Assembly: GCF_002245215.1 (NCBI RefSeq)
Contig: NZ_NPMR01000001.1
Coordinates: 496,001-560,000, forward strand
Source: Microbacterium sp. Yaish 1
GTDB lineage: Bacteria > Actinomycetota > Actinomycetes > Actinomycetales > Microbacteriaceae
Direction: 5' to 3'
Length of the DNA stretch: 64,000 nt
Below are positions 1-9,946 of the stretch, piece after piece (the first letter of the stretch is position 1; every line of letters starts with the position of its first letter). Made by a program: the position numbers and the translations under genes. The notes under the pieces were generated by a model. The model saw only the letters and a list, made by a program, of their open reading frames with translations. It ran no database searches and was not told the DNA's origin.

Positions 1-1158
1 TCCGAAGTCGAGGTCGATGTCGGTGTCGAAACGGACGACGGGAACGTCGAAGTCAGCCGCATCCAGATCGACGTCCACGTCGGCATCCACTCGTCCGGCG
101 CGCCCCGCCTTGCCCACCTTGCCGATCTTCGACACCAGCCCGACGACACCGATCGACGAGACCACGTTCAGCACGACATCCGTTGCCGCACCCTCCGGGT
201 TCTCACCCCACCGGTCGTAGGCGATGAAGTCCTGCCCCACGCCCAGCCAGGTATCACCGGCGTGACCCCAGTCGAACCACTGCCCCGACTCGGGGTTGTA
301 CGTGATGAGCGACGCCATCCCGGTCCAGGTCTCGGCGAAGTTGTCCCACGTCCACGAGAAGTTGCCGTCCTCGTCCCACCGCATGCCGACGAGTCCGACG
401 AGGTCCTGTCCGGCGCCGACAACCCAGCTACCGGCTGCCTCCGCGCAGTTCTCGTCATCGGGATTCGCGGTGCCCCACGGAGTCGCCGCATCATGCGGGA
501 TGCTGTCGACGCCGTACTGCCCGTTCTCGTATCCACCGTCGCCGGCGGTGAGCGCGGTGAGACCGTGCAGCCCGCGAAGCTCGGACGCGCACTGCCGCTC
601 GGCTTCGTGCATCCGCTCGACCGCGTCGTTGAGCGCCTTGATGATGCGCTCGTTCTCCGCCACCAGCGCACTGTCATCACGCCAATCGGTGCTCACCGCA
701 GCGGCGCCGTACGCGTTCCACGACCCGTTGTATGAGCCGGTGGTCGTCGTCGTGCCGTAGATGCCCGTATTCGTCGTGCCCGTCGTGGCGGGCTGCGGCG
801 GCTCGTAATTGTTGACGTTGTACGTGTGGATGGCGAGATCGGACTTCAGCGTCGCCATCGTCGCTTTGATCTCGTCGGCGGTGTCTTTGAAGGTCCGCAA
901 GCTCCGCGCAGCCGATGCCGTGCGGTCCTTCACCGAGGTCGCCATGCTCCCCACGGGCACCATGACGGCGATGAGCTCGGCGTCACCCGGCCCCTTGTAG
1001 GCCGACGAGATCGGCGCCCACGCCGAGACCGCCTGAGTGCCGTTCTCGCCCACACCCGCTCCGAGCGCCTCGATGGCGGCGGCGGCTGTCTCGATCGCCT
1101 CGGTGTTCATGTTGTTCAGCGGGTGAGCGCTGATGTCGGGCAGTTCGTGCTGTGCCAT
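1..1158 (-). CDS. Putative type VII-secreted polymorphic toxin, N-terminal 386 residues (runs off window)
   Basis: The frame is open from an ATG at 1158 to the window edge, with GGGGAAG as ribosome site. Residues 1-115 are helical and contain a Trp/Tyr-Gly segment (AWAPISSAYKGPGDAEL, 46-62) of the kind seen in WXG/ESX-type targeting domains of actinobacterial toxins. A Thr/Gly linker (120-147) follows, then a second helical stretch (160-200). Cys190 and Cys238 could form a disulphide. Residues 316-355 (RWGENPEGAATDVV, then a Val/Gly/Lys run) resemble the pre-toxin segment that precedes variable C-terminal toxin domains. An Asp-rich linker starts at 357. The effector domain is outside the window, so its activity is unknown. 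It is last of four co-directional genes, 14 bases after the third. A non-toxin secreted protein remains possible. Confidence 0.7.
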   Translation of the reverse strand, partial: MAQHELPDISAHPLNNMNTEAIETAAAAIEALGAGVGENGTQAVSAWAPISSAYKGPGDAELIAVMVPVGSMATSVKDRTASAARSLRTFKDTADEIKATMATLKSDLAIHTYNVNNYEPPQPATTGTTNTGIYGTTTTTGSYNGSWNAYGAAAVSTDWRDDSALVAENERIIKALNDAVERMHEAERQCASELRGLHGLTALTAGDGGYENGQYGVDSIPHDAATPWGTANPDDENCAEAAGSWVVGAGQDLVGLVGMRWDEDGNFSWTWDNFAETWTGMASLITYNPESGQWFDWGHAGDTWLGVGQDFIAYDRWGENPEGAATDVVLNVVSSIGVVGLVSKIGKVGKAGRAGRVDADVDVDLDAADFDVPVVRFDTDIDLDFG

Positions 1159-1172
1159 CGTCTTCCCCGCGT

Positions 1173-1520
1173 TCAGGCGTCAGCGAAGTACGAGAAGTCG
1201 CCGGACTCCGCGGCGTCGACAGCGTGCCCCTGAATGGTCTGGAGCATCTCGTCGTCGGCGGTGCCGTAGGCCTGCGCGACCGTGGCGACACCGGCGAGGC
1301 TCGCCATGATGCGGTTGCCGATGCTCTCGATGACCGGCGCCTCGTTGCCGAGGAACTCGCCGAGGGCGCTCGCCACCCCTGGGGCGGGGACACCCGCCAC
1401 ATCCATGACCTGGCCTTCGAGAGCCTCGGTGTCGATGCCCTGCATCAGCTCGGCGGCTTCGGCCTGAACCGCATTCACCACGGCCTGCACCCCAGCCGGG
1501 TCGATCTCATACGACGACAT
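1173..1520 (-). CDS. Small helical protein of the type VII toxin operon (third gene)
   Basis: The product has 115 residues and is Ala/Glu/Gly-rich, with no signal peptide or membrane segment. The start has a strong ribosome site (AGGGGGAAATC before ATG). The pattern of two amphipathic helices around a Gly/Pro-containing turn (VAGVPAPGVASALGEF) resembles ESX small-protein partners, although no WXG motif is present. It starts 61 bases after the second gene ends and stops 14 bases before the large toxin-like gene. I infer that it is an adaptor or chaperone for that protein. I do not recognise a named family. Confidence 0.6.
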   Translation of the reverse strand: MSSYEIDPAGVQAVVNAVQAEAAELMQGIDTEALEGQVMDVAGVPAPGVASALGEFLGNEAPVIESIGNRIMASLAGVATVAQAYGTADDEMLQTIQGHAVDAAESGDFSYFADA

Positions 1521-1540
1521 GATTTCCCCCTGTCATGCGC

Positions 1541-1577
1541 TGCGAGCGCCGCCGACACAGAGCCGGCGGCGCTCGCA
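1541..1577 (-). terminator. Perfect 14-bp hairpin inside the toxin operon
   Basis: Bases 1541-1554 (TGCGAGCGCCGCCG) are exactly complementary to 1564-1577, with a 9-base loop. The hairpin lies between the second and third genes of the operon. No U-run follows on the minus strand. It may be a partial terminator, or a stabilising 3' structure that leaves the two promoter-proximal genes more abundant than the toxin gene. Confidence 0.5.
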
Positions 1578-1581
1578 ACCG

Positions 1582-1884
1582 TCACGCGATGGCGTCGACC
1601 GCCGCCTTGGCCTTGCTCAGTGCGTTCTGCGCGGTGGCGTCGTTCTGGGTCATCGCCTGCTTGAGCGCCTGGACGATGTTCTTCGTGTTGTCGGAGATCG
1701 CGTTCCAGCGCTGCTCCTTCGCGAGGTAGGTCGCGTCGGCGCCGTCGATGCGGGCATCGGCCATCGCGGTCTTGACTTCTTTGTCGCGCTCGGCGATGAG
1801 CTGTTCGAGGCGCGTCGCCACGGCGAGGAAGTTCTGCTGGGCGGACTCGGAGTCGCTGATGTTGAATGCGAGGCGGTCAGACAT
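1582..1884 (-). CDS. Small helical WXG100-like protein of the type VII toxin operon (second gene)
   Basis: The product has 100 residues, almost all predicted helix, with a charged first half (LEQLIAERDKEVKTAM) and an Ala/Lys-rich end. A Trp sits near the middle in RWNAISD, where WXG100 proteins carry the Trp-x-Gly turn, but here it reads W-N-A. Length and two-helix layout fit the ESAT-6-like superfamily. The ribosome site GGAAG is 10 bases before ATG. It follows the first small gene by 40 bases and is followed by a strong hairpin. I infer a heterodimer partner for another product of this operon. Confidence 0.6.
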   Translation of the reverse strand: MSDRLAFNISDSESAQQNFLAVATRLEQLIAERDKEVKTAMADARIDGADATYLAKEQRWNAISDNTKNIVQALKQAMTQNDATAQNALSKAKAAVDAIA

Positions 1885-1924
1885 GTCGTGTCGCTTCCGT
1901 TCGTATCGATGGGGATGCCGCGGC

Positions 1925-2260
1925 TCAGGCGCGACCCGAGAAACCGGTGTAATCCTGCGCGCCGTCGACGCTGCGGGTCTGATCGGCCTGCTCCTGCACG
2001 CCCTGCTGCACAGAGGTGTCCATCCCGACCGACCCCTGCAGGATGGCGCCGAGCGCGCGATTGATCTCGTTGGCGAGGCCCTGCGCGTTGGCCTGGAACA
2101 GGTCGAACACCTGGCGCGCCGGCCCCTGGAACGACTTCTCCACCGGCTCGGACGCCTGGGCGAGCTGCATGATGAGCGCTCCCAGGTTGTCCGACTGTGT
2201 CGAGGTCTGCTTGTTCAGGATGCTGAGCGTATCGGCGCCCATGTCGAACTTCGTGGCCAT
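1925..2260 (-). CDS. ESAT-6-like small protein of the type VII toxin operon (first gene)
   Basis: The product has 111 residues. I chose the ATG at 2260 over an upstream in-frame start because GAGGGGAG lies eight bases before it. The protein is two long helices joined by a turn reading SFQGPAR; Phe-x-Gly stands where WXG100 proteins have Trp-x-Gly. The N-terminus (MATKFDMGADTLSILNKQT) and the C-terminal Gln-rich helix match the ESX small-protein style. It heads the operon that ends in the toxin-like gene. Family membership is inferred from length, helicity and the FxG turn. No ESX ATPase or membrane gene is in the window. Confidence 0.65.
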   Translation of the reverse strand: MATKFDMGADTLSILNKQTSTQSDNLGALIMQLAQASEPVEKSFQGPARQVFDLFQANAQGLANEINRALGAILQGSVGMDTSVQQGVQEQADQTRSVDGAQDYTGFSGRA

Positions 2261-2309
2261 GACGGCTCCCCTCATCAGTCGTGGCGGATGTCGCCCGGTC
2301 ACCGGACGA

Positions 2310-2328
2310 CATCGTTACGGCAACGATG
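2310..2328. promoter_or_regulatory. Inverted repeat upstream of the toxin operon, possible operator
   Basis: CATCGTT and AACGATG flank a 5-base centre, about 50 bases before the first small gene. A minus-strand TAGCAT (2326-2331) overlaps one arm and could be a -10 box. No good -35 box is visible. Bases 2332-2410 show nothing else recognisable. Confidence 0.35.
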
Positions 2329-2410
2329 CTAGAGGGAGTGGCAGCTCACGGCGACCCCGATGAGGGAACCTTCACGTAAATCACCCGATCGGATGAAATC
2401 CCCGCGACGA

Positions 2411-5200
<2,790 letters not shown>

Positions 5201-5348
5201 AGCGGATCTCCATCTGTCGGGTGCGCCGACGCCACGTCGGCCGCGCCCGCGCGTGCGCACGGGCATATGGAGCCCATGTTATCGGCCCGTGACCTTGGCG
5301 TCGCCTGCGAGAGACGACGATCTCCCGTCCGGCGACGACCGCGAGACC

Positions 5349-5354
5349 TAGGAT
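5349..5354 (+). promoter_or_regulatory. -10 box (TAGGAT) of a possible leaderless promoter
   Basis: TAGGAT ends six bases before the ATG at 5361, so transcription would start at or next to the start codon. The same bases could act as a weak AGGA ribosome site, so this is ambiguous. The rest of the 160-base secA divergent region shows no clear -35 box. Confidence 0.4.
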
Positions 5355-5360
5355 CGGAAC

Positions 5361-6686
5361 ATGGCTGGATTCTGGGGCAGACGCAAGCGGGAACAGCAGG
5401 ATGTCGCGGACGCGGACGCGAACCTCGCACGCGAGGCCGACATCGCGCTCGTCGGAGCCGACGAGCGCCTGCGTGTCACGAGTGACGAGATGGTGTTCGC
5501 CGAGGCGGAGCTCGGCGAGGAGGCCACCGCGCCCCTGCGCGAGGCGATCGCCGCCGTGCGTCACCACCTCGGCGAGGCATTCCACCTCAAGCAGCTCAAC
5601 CACGACGAGATCCCCGACACCCCCGAAGAGGTGCGCACGCGCAACGCGCGCATCGTCCAGCTGTGCGAATGGGCGCAGGACCTGCTCGACGACCGCGTCT
5701 CGGCTCTGTCCGAGGCGATCGAGCGCGCGCGGCGGGCGCCCGAGATCCTCGCCGGCATCCGGGCCGACGTCGCGACTCTGCGCGAGCGCATCGCCCCCGC
5801 CCGCGCCGTCATCGAGCGGGTCTCGAGCCGCTATCACCCCGACGCGCTCAACCGGGTCAGCGGGAACGCCGACGAGGCGGCCGGACTCCTCGAGTTCGCC
5901 GAGCATGGGGCGGATGTCGCCGAGCGCCGGCGCGCTGCCGGCGAGCGCGGTCCCGCGAACATCGCGCTCGAGACCGCGACCGAAGCGGTACGCCGCGCGC
6001 GCACCCTGCTCGACGCGGTCGACGACTTCGAGGTCGAGGCGCTTAGGGCGCAGTCGACCCTCGCCGACGTCGTCGCCGACTCGCGTGACGACCTCGTCGC
6101 GGCGCGCACCGCTCCGCAGACCCCGGCGGTCACCACGGCGATGGCGGAGCTCCAGCAGGCGCTGACGCGCGTCAGCCCCGCCGGGACCCCGGGCGATCCG
6201 TTCGCCGAGCTTTCGATGCTCCGCGAGAAGAACGCCGCGCTCGACGTCGCCGTCGACACTGCCCGCGAGCGCGCTGCGCGCCCGATCCCGCCCGAGAGCC
6301 ACGTCCGGCACGCGATCGACGACGCCGATCGGCAGCTGTCCGTTGCGCGGAGCGTCATCGCCGGTCACCGCGGGTGGATCGGCGCCGACGCGCGCACGCG
6401 GCTCGCCGAGGCCGAGAGCCTGCGCCTCGGGCTCGCTCCCGTCGGCCCGATCCCCGAGGACGACCGAGAGAAGGCGCTGGCCGATGCGCGGCGGTGCGCC
6501 GCTCTCGCGGGCGAGGCCCTGCAGCTCGCTCAGCGTGACATCGACGGCTCTCGTCCGAACGACGGCTGGGGCGGGCCCGGCGGGTACGGCGGCGGCTGGG
6601 GTGGCCGCGGCAACGGCGGCAACATGGTGGGCGGCATCCTGGGCGGTCTCGTGATCGGCAGCATGCTCGACGGCATGTTCGACTGA
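5361..6686 (+). CDS. Coiled-coil protein with Gly-rich tail, unknown function
   Basis: The product has 441 residues. Residues 1-380 are charged, Ala/Arg/Glu-rich and predicted to be nearly all helical coiled coil, with no catalytic motif I recognise. Residues 395-441 change to a Gly/Trp/Tyr-rich stretch (GGPGGYGGGWGG) and end in MVGGILGGLVIGSML, a short hydrophobic glycine-zipper-like segment. Such tails occur in TPM-domain proteins of Microbacteriaceae, but the TPM domain itself is absent. The gene is divergent from secA and convergent with hpf. A membrane-associated structural or envelope role is plausible but unproven. Confidence 0.8.
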   Translation: MAGFWGRRKREQQDVADADANLAREADIALVGADERLRVTSDEMVFAEAELGEEATAPLREAIAAVRHHLGEAFHLKQLNHDEIPDTPEEVRTRNARIVQLCEWAQDLLDDRVSALSEAIERARRAPEILAGIRADVATLRERIAPARAVIERVSSRYHPDALNRVSGNADEAAGLLEFAEHGADVAERRRAAGERGPANIALETATEAVRRARTLLDAVDDFEVEALRAQSTLADVVADSRDDLVAARTAPQTPAVTTAMAELQQALTRVSPAGTPGDPFAELSMLREKNAALDVAVDTARERAARPIPPESHVRHAIDDADRQLSVARSVIAGHRGWIGADARTRLAEAESLRLGLAPVGPIPEDDREKALADARRCAALAGEALQLAQRDIDGSRPNDGWGGPGGYGGGWGGRGNGGNMVGGILGGLVIGSMLDGMFD

Positions 6687-6708
6687 GAGCGCCGGCTTCG
6701 GCCGGAAC

Positions 6709-6749
6709 ACGACGGGGGCGGATGCCGTGATGGCACCCGCCCCCGTCGT
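6709..6749. terminator. Bidirectional terminator between the coiled-coil gene and hpf
   Basis: ACGACGGGGGCGG at 6709-6721 pairs with CCGCCCCCGTCGT at 6737-6749. The stem continues to 17 paired positions with one mismatch and a GTGAT loop. It separates two convergent genes. There is no U-tract, which is common in high-GC actinobacteria. A small GCCGG hairpin with a TTCG-type loop lies just before it, near 6691. Confidence 0.75.
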
Positions 6750-6759
6750 CGTCCTCAGG

Positions 6760-7422
6760 TCAGGACGCCAGCTCGGCCTCCGGCGGAGCGGCCGCGGTCA
6801 GCGAGATGACGCCGTAGTCCCAGCCCTTGCGGCGGTACACGACGCTCGGGTGGTCGGTGCGGGCGTTGATGAACAGGAAGAAGTCGTGTCCGACGAGCTC
6901 CATCCGGTCGACGGCTTCCTCGACGGTCATCCACTCGGCGCCGAACTCCTTGGTGCGGATGACGACGGGCGTGTAGTCGTCCTCGTCGGCCGAGTCGCCG
7001 ATGACGGGCACTTCACCCGTCGCGACGGCACGCAGGACCTCGACCGATGCGGGTTCGACGTCGATACCCTCGAGAGCGCCGGTTCCCTTGTCGAGCTTGG
7101 CTCCTCGAGGGTGGTTCCGCGCATCGACGCGCTTGTCCTTGGCGCGGCGAACCTGCTCGACGAGCTTGTCGACCGCGAGATCGAGGGCGACGAACTTGTC
7201 GCCGTCCGTGGCCTCGGCCCGGACGATCGGTCCCTTTCCGGTGAGGGTCAGTTCGACGGTCTCATCATCCATGCGCCCGTTGCGGTAGGCGTGATGCGTG
7301 ACCTTGATGTCGAGGCGCTGCGCACGAGGTGCGAGCGTCTCGATGCGACTGGACTTCTCTTCAGCCACCGTGCGGAAGCGATCCGTGATCCCGACTCCCA
7401 CGCCGACGATGCTGGTTTCCAT
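6760..7422 (-). CDS. hpf: Long-form ribosome hibernation promoting factor
   Basis: This protein dimerises ribosomes into inactive 100S particles in stationary phase or stress. The product has 220 residues. The start at 7422 has a near-perfect AAGGAGGT. The N-terminal S30AE domain (about 1-105) includes DIKVTHHAYRNG. After an acidic linker, the C-terminal dimerisation domain (about 160-215) carries the family signature around FFLFINARTDHPSVVYRRKGW. It sits between comF and the convergent coiled-coil gene, upstream of secA, as in other actinobacteria. Confidence 0.95.
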   Translation of the reverse strand: METSIVGVGVGITDRFRTVAEEKSSRIETLAPRAQRLDIKVTHHAYRNGRMDDETVELTLTGKGPIVRAEATDGDKFVALDLAVDKLVEQVRRAKDKRVDARNHPRGAKLDKGTGALEGIDVEPASVEVLRAVATGEVPVIGDSADEDDYTPVVIRTKEFGAEWMTVEEAVDRMELVGHDFFLFINARTDHPSVVYRRKGWDYGVISLTAAAPPEAELAS

Positions 7423-7515
7423 CCTGACCTCCTTGCTCCGGTCCGCCCGGTTCAAGGGCGGACCTTCGTTCGCCTTGGTCTCCCCCACGCTAGTGCGGCG
7501 AGCGCGCGTTGTCAC

Positions 7516-8184
7516 TCATGAACCGCCGGGAATATCTTCAGCGCCCACCCGGAGCGGCGTGTCGGCCAGCACGACGGCGCCCACGACCTGCCGACCGGCA
7601 GCGCTGAGCGCGCGCTGCGCCGCGCGGAGCGTCGCTCCCGTGGTCATCACGTCGTCGACGATGACGACGGCGCCCGCTCCCGGCCGCGCGAGGAACGCGC
7701 CCGCGACGTTGCGCTGCCGCTCCGCGCGGCCGAGCAGACGCTGGTCGAGGGTGCGTCCACGCGAACGGAGCCACCGAGCGACACGGGCCTCGCAGCGCCG
7801 TGCGAGCAGCTCGGGCACGGCGTACCCCCGACGGCGCAGCGCCGCCCGTGACGGCGGAACCGGGACCAGCACGGCATCCGCCCACCCCGCTTGGCGGACC
7901 AGGTCTGCCATCAGGGCGCCGAGTGGTCGGGCCAAGCCGGTGCGGCCGTCTTCTTTGAGCGCACGGACGACGCGGGCGGCCGTGCCCTCGTAGCGCGCGG
8001 CGCTGCGGACGTCGAGCCCGTCGGCATCGCGCCGGCGCGCTCGCGCGATCTCCGCGGCGCAGGTCTCGCAGAGCGGTCGGCCCGGTGCGTCGCATCCCGC
8101 GCACCAGACGGGTATGAGCAGATCGAGCGCGTCGGCGAGATGGTCCCGCCACGGCCCGCGCCGAAGGGGGTCGGGCTGCATCAC
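7516..8184 (-). CDS. comF: ComF/GntX-family phosphoribosyltransferase-like protein
   Basis: The product has about 222 residues. Two starts are adjacent, GTG at 8184 and ATG at 8181, and either gives the same protein within one residue. An N-terminal zinc finger is visible (CAGCDAPGRPLCETC, about 29-43). The C-terminal type I phosphoribosyltransferase fold has the PRPP motif VIVDDVMTTGAT. In competent bacteria ComF is needed for DNA uptake; in actinobacteria its role is unclear. It lies 85 bases after lpqB, and that gap holds nothing I can recognise. Confidence 0.9.
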   Translation of the reverse strand: MMQPDPLRRGPWRDHLADALDLLIPVWCAGCDAPGRPLCETCAAEIARARRRDADGLDVRSAARYEGTAARVVRALKEDGRTGLARPLGALMADLVRQAGWADAVLVPVPPSRAALRRRGYAVPELLARRCEARVARWLRSRGRTLDQRLLGRAERQRNVAGAFLARPGAGAVVIVDDVMTTGATLRAAQRALSAAGRQVVGAVVLADTPLRVGAEDIPGGS

Positions 8185-8269
8185 CCCATGCTGTCGACGC
8201 GTTGGGGTCGGAGGCAGCGCCGTTCCCGCTGCTGTGGACGACGGCGTCGGGCCCGTCGCCGGGGAGAGG

Positions 8270-9946
8270 TCAGCGCGGCGAGCCCTGCTGGGTGGCGAGT
8301 ACGCGGATGCCGCCCGCCACCGTAGGCCATGCCTGCCCCTTCTGCGCGTAGAGGACGCCCTCGCCGTCGAGAAGACGGACGGCGCGCAGCTGGTTCGTGG
8401 CGGCGATCGCGACGGGGCCGGCCGGTGCCACGATCTCCTCCCCGAAGCCGCCGACCGACTGCGAGATGACGACGTCGGAATCGCCGTCCTCCGCGAGGAC
8501 CGCGATGGTGGACCCGTCGACCCAGCTCGCGTCGATGCCCGTGCCGGGCAGCTGCGCCACGGTCTCGCGATCGCCCAGTCCCACCGGTGCCCCGTCGTCG
8601 TCGCGGAGGATGCCCGCGATCCACAGCGCCGGACGCGAGCCGTCGCGCACCAGGGCGGCGATGCGCGTGCCGTCGCGCGACACCTCGATGCTCGAGATCT
8701 GCGATGCGCCCGGCCACGCGTTGGCGATCGAGACGACCGTGCCGTCGGCGCCCGTGGCCGTCAGGCCCGACGGTTCACCGGCCGGCACGCTCCAGATGAA
8801 GCCCTGCGGATCGATGGTCGGGTCGACCAGTCCCGCCCGCTCATCGACGATCTCGAAGGTCGCGTCGTCGCGCACGCGCACGACAGCGCCGGCTGCCGTG
8901 CGGACGGCGGCCGTGCTGCGATCCGCCCCCAGCTGGATCGACTCCGGCTCGAGATCGGGGAGGACGGCGGACAGCCCCGGCAGCGGCTCGATCTCCGAGC
9001 CGGAGAGGAATCCGAAGGCCTCCTCGGTCAGGACCGCTGGCCGGACATCGACGCGGATCGGCCGGACATCGACGGCCTGGGCGGCGACGGGTTCGCCGTC
9101 GACCGACATCTGGGCGCCGCGGATGCCGGCCGACTGCAGGCTCGCGTCCAGCTGCGCCTGCATCCGGTTGCGGGTCTCCGGCACGATCGCGAGCGCCGAC
9201 TGCGACAGCGGCACCTGGGCCACTCCCCCCTCGAGCGGGACCGCGCGCGTCGCGAGCTCGAGGCTTTCCGGAAACGCCGAGTAGACGGCGCCCGAGAGCC
9301 AGGGGCTGGGGTCGCCATCGATGAGGGCCTCGGTGATGTGGGTGGCGGCGTTGGTCGCGGGGAACCAACGGCGGTCGGGCACGAGGTAGGTCCAGGACCG
9401 GTCGAAGTACATGACCGAGTACTCGCGGAAGACCGCTTGGAACCGGGCGCGGTCGAGCACCACGCCGTCGGGCGCGTCCGAGATCCGCCACTCGCCGTCG
9501 ACCTCGACGAGGGAGAAGTCCAGCGGCATCGAGCCGCCGTCGGTCACCGACATGGCCCCTGTGGCGTCGACGGCTGCCTCGGGGGTGATGGAGACGGTGA
9601 CGGTCCCGTCGCCCGCGACGGTGTAGACGCGTTCGCCCGGGAGGTCGATGGTGGCGCGGGCGGTCGGCTGCCAGGACGAGCGGAAATCCGGCGCGAGGAA
9701 CTGCCGGGCCGTCCCCCAGTCGTCACGCGGTCCCGACCCCGCCGCGAGGAATCCCGCCACGATCTGCTGCGGCGTCGCCCCCGGCGGCGGATCGTCGGGG
9801 AGGAAGGAGAAGTCGACAGCGCCGGCCTCCTGGTCGATCGGCGCGCCGGCGACGACGGGGCCCGAGGTCGGCAGCCCCGTGCAGCCGGCCAGCAGGAGGG
9901 TGAACAGCATCCCCAGGACGGCGGCGACCGGGCGCGGACGTTTCAC
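8270..9946 (-). CDS. lpqB: LpqB, lipoprotein partner of the MtrAB system
   Basis: The product has 558 residues. The GTG at 9946 overlaps the mtrB stop (GTGA), indicating translational coupling. A lipoprotein signal (LLLAGC, Cys22) tethers it to the outer face of the membrane. An N-terminal domain and a GerMN-type domain (about 190-330, near WFPATNAATHITEALIDGD) are followed by a C-terminal beta-propeller-like LpqB domain. In mycobacteria LpqB binds the MtrB extracellular region and affects MtrA phosphorylation and cell-wall homeostasis; here only family and position support that role. Confidence 0.95.
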   Translation of the reverse strand: MKRPRPVAAVLGMLFTLLLAGCTGLPTSGPVVAGAPIDQEAGAVDFSFLPDDPPPGATPQQIVAGFLAAGSGPRDDWGTARQFLAPDFRSSWQPTARATIDLPGERVYTVAGDGTVTVSITPEAAVDATGAMSVTDGGSMPLDFSLVEVDGEWRISDAPDGVVLDRARFQAVFREYSVMYFDRSWTYLVPDRRWFPATNAATHITEALIDGDPSPWLSGAVYSAFPESLELATRAVPLEGGVAQVPLSQSALAIVPETRNRMQAQLDASLQSAGIRGAQMSVDGEPVAAQAVDVRPIRVDVRPAVLTEEAFGFLSGSEIEPLPGLSAVLPDLEPESIQLGADRSTAAVRTAAGAVVRVRDDATFEIVDERAGLVDPTIDPQGFIWSVPAGEPSGLTATGADGTVVSIANAWPGASQISSIEVSRDGTRIAALVRDGSRPALWIAGILRDDDGAPVGLGDRETVAQLPGTGIDASWVDGSTIAVLAEDGDSDVVISQSVGGFGEEIVAPAGPVAIAATNQLRAVRLLDGEGVLYAQKGQAWPTVAGGIRVLATQQGSPR

